Assembly: GCA_036320915.1 (NCBI GenBank)
Contig: JAXBDG010000007.1
Location: forward strand, 2,418,001 to 2,482,000
Reading direction: 5' to 3'
Length of the DNA stretch: 64,000 bases
Source of the DNA: Linnemannia elongata
Lineage: Eukaryota > Mortierellomycota > Mortierellomycetes > Mortierellales > Mortierellaceae
The first letter of the stretch is position 1. Each line of letters starts with the position of its first letter. This document shows, in pieces, positions 58,281 to 64,000 of this stretch. The notes beneath the pieces were generated by a model that was not told the DNA's origin, searched no databases, and saw only the letters and a list, made by a program, of their open reading frames with translations. A program made the position numbers and the translations under genes.

Positions 58281-58668
58281 AACAATAAGCACAACTACAG
58301 GAAACACCCTAAATAACTTTCACCTATTCGCAAGTCCGTGGTGTGTGTCGCCCTCCCTCCTCCTCTCCATTCTCTCCCTTCCTTTCAGTTCTCCCGTGGC
58401 AGGATGGAGGAGGGGGGGAGGAGGGGGAAGGCGATGGACATCATCAAAACAAAAGAATAGGGGAGAGCCAGCGGTAAAAAAAAAAAAAAAAAGTTCATTC
58501 AGCGATAGGGAAGAAAATAAAAATCAACCCTGTTTGTCCTCATGCATGTATGCATGCATCTATGCCACGCCTCTCTCATGTTTAAAAAAACAAAAAAGCA
58601 AAAATAAAAGAACACTCGCAAAAAAAAAAAAAAAAAAAAAAAAAAAGTGGTAGGCCAACGAAGGAGCT
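57357..58668. other. Convergent 3' flank with long homopolymers
   Basis: This lies between two tail-to-tail genes. It holds a T run at about 57384-57400, G28 at 58051-58078, T32 immediately followed by A9 at 58242-58282, and A runs at 58477 and 58620-58646. The T32A9 junction can fold back. No gene is seen. Confidence 0.6.
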
Positions 58669-61600
58669 TTATCGACACATTTCAACACTGCCTGCACGCG
58701 TCTCTTGACTCAGCTCCGTCCTTCCTCCTCCACTGCCTTTACCTCCCTCCTCGACCTCGTCACTGGCTCCTCCTTCTCCACCACCACCAGGACTGTTGAG
58801 TGACGGCGGACTGTTAGGCACTTCATGCTGGTGCTGCTTGTGATGAATGTGGTGGTGATGGTGACCAGTATTGGAGAGGTGATTCTGAGGAAGAGGGTGT
58901 GGCAATTGAGCCATGGCATGACGACGATCCTCCTCCTCTCCAAGCCCATCCTGCTTGCCCTCACGTCGATAAGCACTTGAACTGTGACGCCGATCCTGAC
59001 CAAGCTCACGGCGTTGGCTCTGCTGTTGTGGTTGCGTATGGGATTGGTGGTTATCTACTCCCTCAGCCTTATCGTTATCAGCAAAGGGCTTGACCAGTAA
59101 TGAATTCGGTAAAGCTGTCGCAGGCGGCTGTGATGCATTCTCTCCGATTTCAAATTCAGACGGACCGGGAGCATCATCATTAGTCCCTTCAACAGTGGGA
59201 GAGGGAGAAAGAAGAGAGGCACGGTCATGATGCGATGTGCCCTGTGCGTTTCCCGTCCTAGTCGTTATCGCTGCCTTTGTTGTTGTTTCTCCTGCTGCCA
59301 ATGCCTGTCTTCCTCCTGTAGATGTCGCACTACCACCAGTCCCTGAAACATGTGCCAGCGCAAACGCTCCTATCTCTGCTGATCCTCCATCAGAAGGAAG
59401 GCCCTGGCCAAAATGACCCTGATCATCGCTGCCGCACTCCCTTTCCAAACTACTCTCCTGTAAGGCTGAATAGGAGGCTGAGACTGAAGAGGGAAATAAA
59501 GTCGACATAGCTACTGAGGGTGTTGCAGCAGCAAAAGACGAAGAAGAATCGGAGGGGCTCAAAAACCTATCTTTGCCATAAACTTTTCCTTCTCCTCCAG
59601 TCGTACGAATGTTGTCGTCATGATGATGGTGTTCATGTTGGACGCTATGGGTCCGATGGGTAGTAGCGTCGCTCAGAACTTGTGAACTAGCAGAACTACC
59701 ACTAGCTTGTCGTGAGTGGTGGTGTTGTTGCTCATGGTGGTGGTGATGATGACGGAGGGAAGAGAGGTCCTGTTTCCGGGGTTGACCAGGGATGACATAG
59801 TCTGTGTTTCCGATATGCTCCGTCAATAAGGACGGATGCTCGTCTTCTAGTGTCACAGTGACAGTTGCACCAGCAGTGTTCGCCCCGCCCATGTCAACAT
59901 CTCCATCACAAACATCCTGGTTGTCATTGGTGACAGAGTCTCGCTCAAAAGTAGACATGAGACTGTCCAAACTGCCGATCGAAACTTGACGCGAATGCTG
60001 TGCCCTCAACGGAGACGGTCTTAGAAGGCTTGAGGGGTGATAAGTTCGATGCCAGTCAAGTCCATACTCGCCTCCCTCCTCATCCTCGTCAGTGTCCTCT
60101 GTCATATTACTCTCTTCCATGCTCTCATCCTCAGTAGTCGTCATATCCTCGAACCCGCTCGTCTCAGCCTCGTCCTCATCATCATCGTCTTCATCCTCTA
60201 GCACAGTCAAAGACCCACCCTCCACCTCATCCGCAACCTCGGACCACGTCGACTCCAATCCCTCAGAGTTGGCTCTCGAGAACACCTGCTCATAGTTCGT
60301 CCCAGGGGTATGTATCGTCGACCCTGCAGGTGTCACCGTCGTCGAAGACTTTGTGCTCTCCGGTGTCAATCCATGAGATTGTTGTATCTTCAGCAAGCGA
60401 CCATGGATCTCCTTCTGCCGTTCCTCTTGCACACTCTGCATACTCTGTCCATTATATAGCTGCTGCGACTGTGGGTGTTGATAATCCCGTTTCCGAATCC
60501 GCCACTCGTTCTCCGCCAACCAGTTCTGTTGAGGCCCCACAACACTGCCCGGTCGCATCAACCTCAGGAACGCAATCGTCTCACGAGCTGTCATGTCAAA
60601 GTGCCTCATCAAATAGGCACCAATCAAGGTGCCCGTCCGCCCCAAACCCGCCATACAATGTACCGCCACGACTCCTCCCTGACACATGGCAACCCTCTCA
60701 CACACGTCAAAGAACCGCTCAACAATGTACCAAGGCGGACAAGTCCCATCCGGATAGATCATGTCCACATGCTCGATCCCGCGAGCCGTGAAGTGGGCCT
60801 TGTCATAGGTCTTGTCGTTCAGACGAATGATGCACTGGACATTATGCGTCGAAAAGTAACTGAGGACACTCCTGAAGCTCTTGTTGAGTCGCGTTCGCTC
60901 CTTTTTGCTCTTCACTCTCTGAGCAACGTCCGTCTCAGAGTCATTCTCCTGCTGCTGTTGGGGTAGAGTCGATGAGGACTTGACAGCGATGGAGGAAGCT
61001 TCCATAGAGATGGACAGAGGACACTCCATTTGGCTGGCTTCCTGGCTCTGCTGCGACTCTTCTGACCCTGACGATGACGATCTTCCTGACTGTAATTCAG
61101 TTGTTATCGACATCTCCGATCCAGTTGACGACTGCGTTGAAGGTGGCGTAGATGACCGCGATGACTCTGCCGACGACTCTGCAGACGACTTTTGGGACGA
61201 AGATGAAGATGTTGAGAAGGAGCACTTGGAATAGGTATCCGACTCGTCTGGCCCTTCCTCCGACGGCGTGCTCACCCCTGCTGCTGCTCTAATAGCCTCG
61301 TGCCTCAACAGCGCCTCTCGCTTCATCTTGTCCTTTGGTCCAGCAAAAGCGATAAAGAACGGCGTGATCCAATTGAAGTCTCCGTTCGACACGCGCTCAT
61401 AGTGCTCATATTCCTTGACGTTGAACTTGTCCAGCCTGAGTAAGCCTCTATCCAGCCCCTTGCGAAGTCCACGCAGACAGTCCAAGATAGAGAGCGTGTA
61501 TGTGACGGGTCCACATCCTGCGTCCCGAAATGAGGTGATCGAGGGGTGGATGTACTCGACAGGTGCGTATGCCTCCTCTGGCGTCATATCATGCAGCAAC

Positions 61601-63092
61601 ATCTGTTTCCAATCAATATGGGGCAAAGAAATATAAACAAATAATGTCGTCGTTAGCAAGATGATGGTGGTAAGTGTGGTTTCTATGCATGCGTATTCTT
61701 TCTTTTCCGGGGGATCACTTTCTTACCATGTAGCAACAGAGTGCAAAGGCGGCGTTTGCGCGCTTAGTGTCGTCTGGCTTGGTATGCAGACACAAGACCT
61801 TTTTCTGTGACCTTGCGAGCTAAACACACACGACAATAACGTGAGCAATGTGGGAAGAATGAAGAAAATAAAGATAGGAGAGAGCAAAAGAAGGATAGTA
61901 TTGTCAGTGGATCGTCCAAATGCGAGAATCATGCTTGAATCTACAGGACATCAAGGAGGTGCCATTTGCTCTCCCTTTCTGACTTCCTGGCTGTCCCATT
62001 CTTTTCTCCACATGGCACGGACAAACAAAGAATGAGTAATTCCGAAAAAACCAAAGATAAAACTGCGAATTATGTGGAGTATTTGTGGTAGAGTAAGAGA
62101 GCGCTTTGTTTTTACCTCTAGGCGCTCTTTCATGAGACAACAGAAACGAAAAACATCCGCCATATCGAATGGGCCAAAGTCTGAGAAGAAGGCGGTGTAT
62201 TGAAGGTAGCTGTCGATGGTCAAGTACGTGGTTCGACGAGTGCTGATCGGGTTGATGGCTGTCCACATAAAGTACAGCTGGTCTATTTTGTCAGTACATA
62301 AAGAGTAGGAAGAACAAGAGAGGAGGTGTGTGTGAGTGTGAAGAAGATGTATGCACAGACCGGCCTTGTTCCCTGCGAAAGTGCGTTCGCGTGGTGACAA
62401 GTACAACGACCAAGGCTATGAAAATAGCATGAAGGTTCTATTGCGCCTGCTTGCACCTTTTGCTGCTCTCAAAGCTAAAGAGATCTTTTTTTTTTTTTTT
62501 GCGCTGCACGATTTGTTTCTGAGCATTGATTCGATTGCTGAAATGTACCTTCGATGAACTCGCACACATTCGACGCCTCGCGATCAATGTCGTCCAGGAC
62601 CTGACTTTTCTTGCGAGAAATGCGATCACTATGACCTTGTTGCTTCTGGTTGCGATGTTGTTGGTGAAAGGAAGTTTGGGTGTTTCCACTAGGCTGGGGG
62701 TTGTTGGTGGCACCGTGCGTCAAGCCGGTCGTGTGCGGCATAGGAATCGAAGAAGCTAAAGAAGTGGAGGGAGAAGGACTGTTGTCAAAGAGGCGGATCC
62801 CGTGGGCGATCACAGAGTTGGGACGCCGGGAGGATCGAAGAGGCAGGGGAGGAGGTGGAGGTGTAGAGGGGTGTTTTTTGCCAGCCAGGACTACGACAGG
62901 AGTAGTTGAAAGAGAGGACGTGGAAAGGGGTCGTTGTGGCTGTGAGTGCAGGTGGTGTGGGGTTTGTGAAAGTGGGTGTAAGTGTGAGTGCGAGTGTGAG
63001 GAGTATGAGTGAGGGCGTGTCCTGGTGTTGTTTGGGTTGGCATTGTTGCTGTCGTTTGAGTCGTGCATGGTGGTTGTGATGTGTGCAGGCAT
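58669..63092 (-). CDS. CDC14: Cdc14-type dual-specificity phosphatase, 4 exons
   Basis: The exons, in order of reading, are 63092-62549, 62282-62116, 61819-61727 and 61602-58669, all in phase, giving 1245 residues. A disordered N-terminus (1-175) leads to VCEFIEDQLYFMWTAI, FFSDFGPFDMADVFRFCCLM, KRANAAFALCCYM, FRDAGCGPVTYTLSILDC and KEYEHYERVSNGDFNWITP, the Cdc14 N-lobe. A Ser-rich insert of ~130 residues precedes the C-lobe, SVLSYFSTHNVQCIIRLNDK. The active site is VHCMAGLGRTGTLIGAY (catalytic Cys ~584), then MRPGSVVGPQQNWL. Cdc14 reverses Cdk phosphorylation in mitosis and cytokinesis. The last ~600 residues are disordered, with acidic, Ser-rich and His-rich runs (HHHHHHEQQHHH). The total is about twice the usual ~550 residues of yeast Cdc14. 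Confidence 0.9.
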
Positions 63093-63756
63093 GAGAGTGA
63101 GAAGAGGGGAATGAATCAATTAAAAAGGTTGGAGGAGGGAAGGAAGAAGAAGAGAGTAAGGCGACGTGAAATTCGACGTCAATTAGAAAAGAAGGTGGGC
63201 TGAGGAGTGAAAAGGGACAAAAGAAGGACACCTGCTGCACAAATAAAAAAAAAAGAAAGAGAATAACAAAGTAACAACGGGCGAAGAAGAATGAACATAG
63301 GACCAACGACGAGGTGGAATGAGGTTATGGTTCATTCACCCTTTCTTTCTTTCAAACTGATCTCGACCCAGGGTGATCAACTGATCTCACGTTTTTCTTC
63401 GCTGCTCTATTTCATGCACCGCCCATTTGGCCTATTATTATTGTTGTAACCTTGTCATCTAATGTACGTCTGCCAGTGTAGAGTTCGAATCCAGACCGGC
63501 ATCAGAAATAAACAACAAAAACGAACTGACAGGTGTTGTGTTGCTCGCCTGACTCTGCATACACATACGTAGGTAGGTCATATGCAGCGCACACAATGAT
63601 CCGTTGACTCTTGACACCCATTTCTCTTCTCCTCTCCACCTTTTTTCTCCACTTTCTTGTCTTTTCTTTCATAGACAAAAACGCGTAGGATCGGAATCTG
63701 GAATTTAATCAATCCGAATTGGTGGCAAACCCATTTATTCTTGCTTGTCGCGTAGG
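63093..63756. other. Cdc14 upstream region
   Basis: GA-rich on the plus strand (CT-rich in the sense of the phosphatase gene) up to about 63290, as for other leaders in this window. The remainder separates it from the next minus-strand gene. No further feature is supported. Confidence 0.5.
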
Positions 63757-64000
63757 TTACCAAGTAAAAGTTTTCTTGGCCTGCTGAGCCTTATCCTCCA
63801 ATGTCAATGACTCCAGCCCACACTCCCCACCTTCCTTTAAAACATCTCTTCGGATTTGATCCACAATCCCAACCATGACCTCAAAATACCCCACCTCGCA
63901 CGCCAAACTCAACCGCCTCATATCCTTATTCTTGCTCAGGATCCTAAACAACACCACATCCGGATCTACACAATGGTCCCACTGTCTCTTCGTCGTATTC
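63757..64000 (-). CDS. Partial hypothetical protein, C-terminal end only
   Basis: A minus-strand frame enters from the window edge and ends at 63757. It encodes about 80 residues: HCVDPDVVLFRILSKNKDMR, LACEVGYFEVMVGIVDQIRR, LESLTLEDKAQQAKKTFTW. It has helical, charged, coding-like composition with no in-frame stop up to the edge. No family is recognised. The apparent ATG at DVVLF is an internal GTG, so the true start lies outside the window. Confidence 0.5.
   Translation of the reverse strand, partial: NTTKRQWDHCVDPDVVLFRILSKNKDMRRLSLACEVGYFEVMVGIVDQIRRDVLKEGGECGLESLTLEDKAQQAKKTFTW

Noticed and set aside
62350..62410. Possible extra Cdc14 exon reading LYLSPRERTFAGNKA
   Set aside because: It cannot join exon 1 (phase 1) with a proper acceptor. 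Direct joining of 62549 to 62282 gives a collinear Cdc14 match (EFIEDQLYFMWTAI).
63480..63520. tRNA-like T-loop word GTTCGAATCC
   Set aside because: The flanking bases do not form a T stem or acceptor stem, and no anticodon arm can be placed upstream. Not a tRNA.

Overview
The window looks like nuclear DNA of an early-diverging filamentous fungus. The best guess is Mortierellomycota (Mortierella or a relative). This rests on short GT-AG introns, pyrimidine-rich promoters, many homopolymer tracts, F-box/LRR genes of Mortierella style, and protein modules that I recall from predicted Mortierellaceae proteomes but cannot check here.

Layout. 0-20 kb is repeat-rich. It holds a MULE-like element with long inverted ends and a 9-bp target duplication (761-1552), three dispersed fragments of the 28S rRNA 3' end, a 5'-truncated LINE with RNase H and an 18-bp target duplication (5104-9383) lying inside a small ORF, a second LINE tail (17776-18160), and a nonsense-broken secreted cysteine-rich gene. 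One large intact gene sits here: an eight-exon TRP-like ion channel (11120-16798). From 20 to 46 kb is a fast-evolving cluster. It carries an F-box/LRR gene on the plus strand, at least eight copies (intact, frameshifted or decayed) of a modular plus-strand gene family, and three tandem F-box genes on the minus strand, the third a pseudogene. From 46 to 64 kb the DNA is conserved housekeeping: a small SET-domain gene divergent from a MYST histone acetyltransferase, a long disordered acidic protein, and a Cdc14-type phosphatase.

Most notable is the modular family. Each copy opens with an almost invariant 197-nt first exon. Introns 1 to 3 of every readable copy are in phase 2, so exons 2 and 3 are frame-symmetric and can be lost or swapped. 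The last exons differ completely between copies: a Pro/Gln-rich tail, a Gln-rich tail, a coiled coil with a conserved 'PRLFIVLP' module nearby, a Sec16-like C-terminus, or nothing at all. This constant-front, variable-tail design with many broken copies suggests a diversifying system. Its function is unknown.

All exon models were derived by hand from reading frames and splice signals. Family calls rest on motif recognition, not on database searches.
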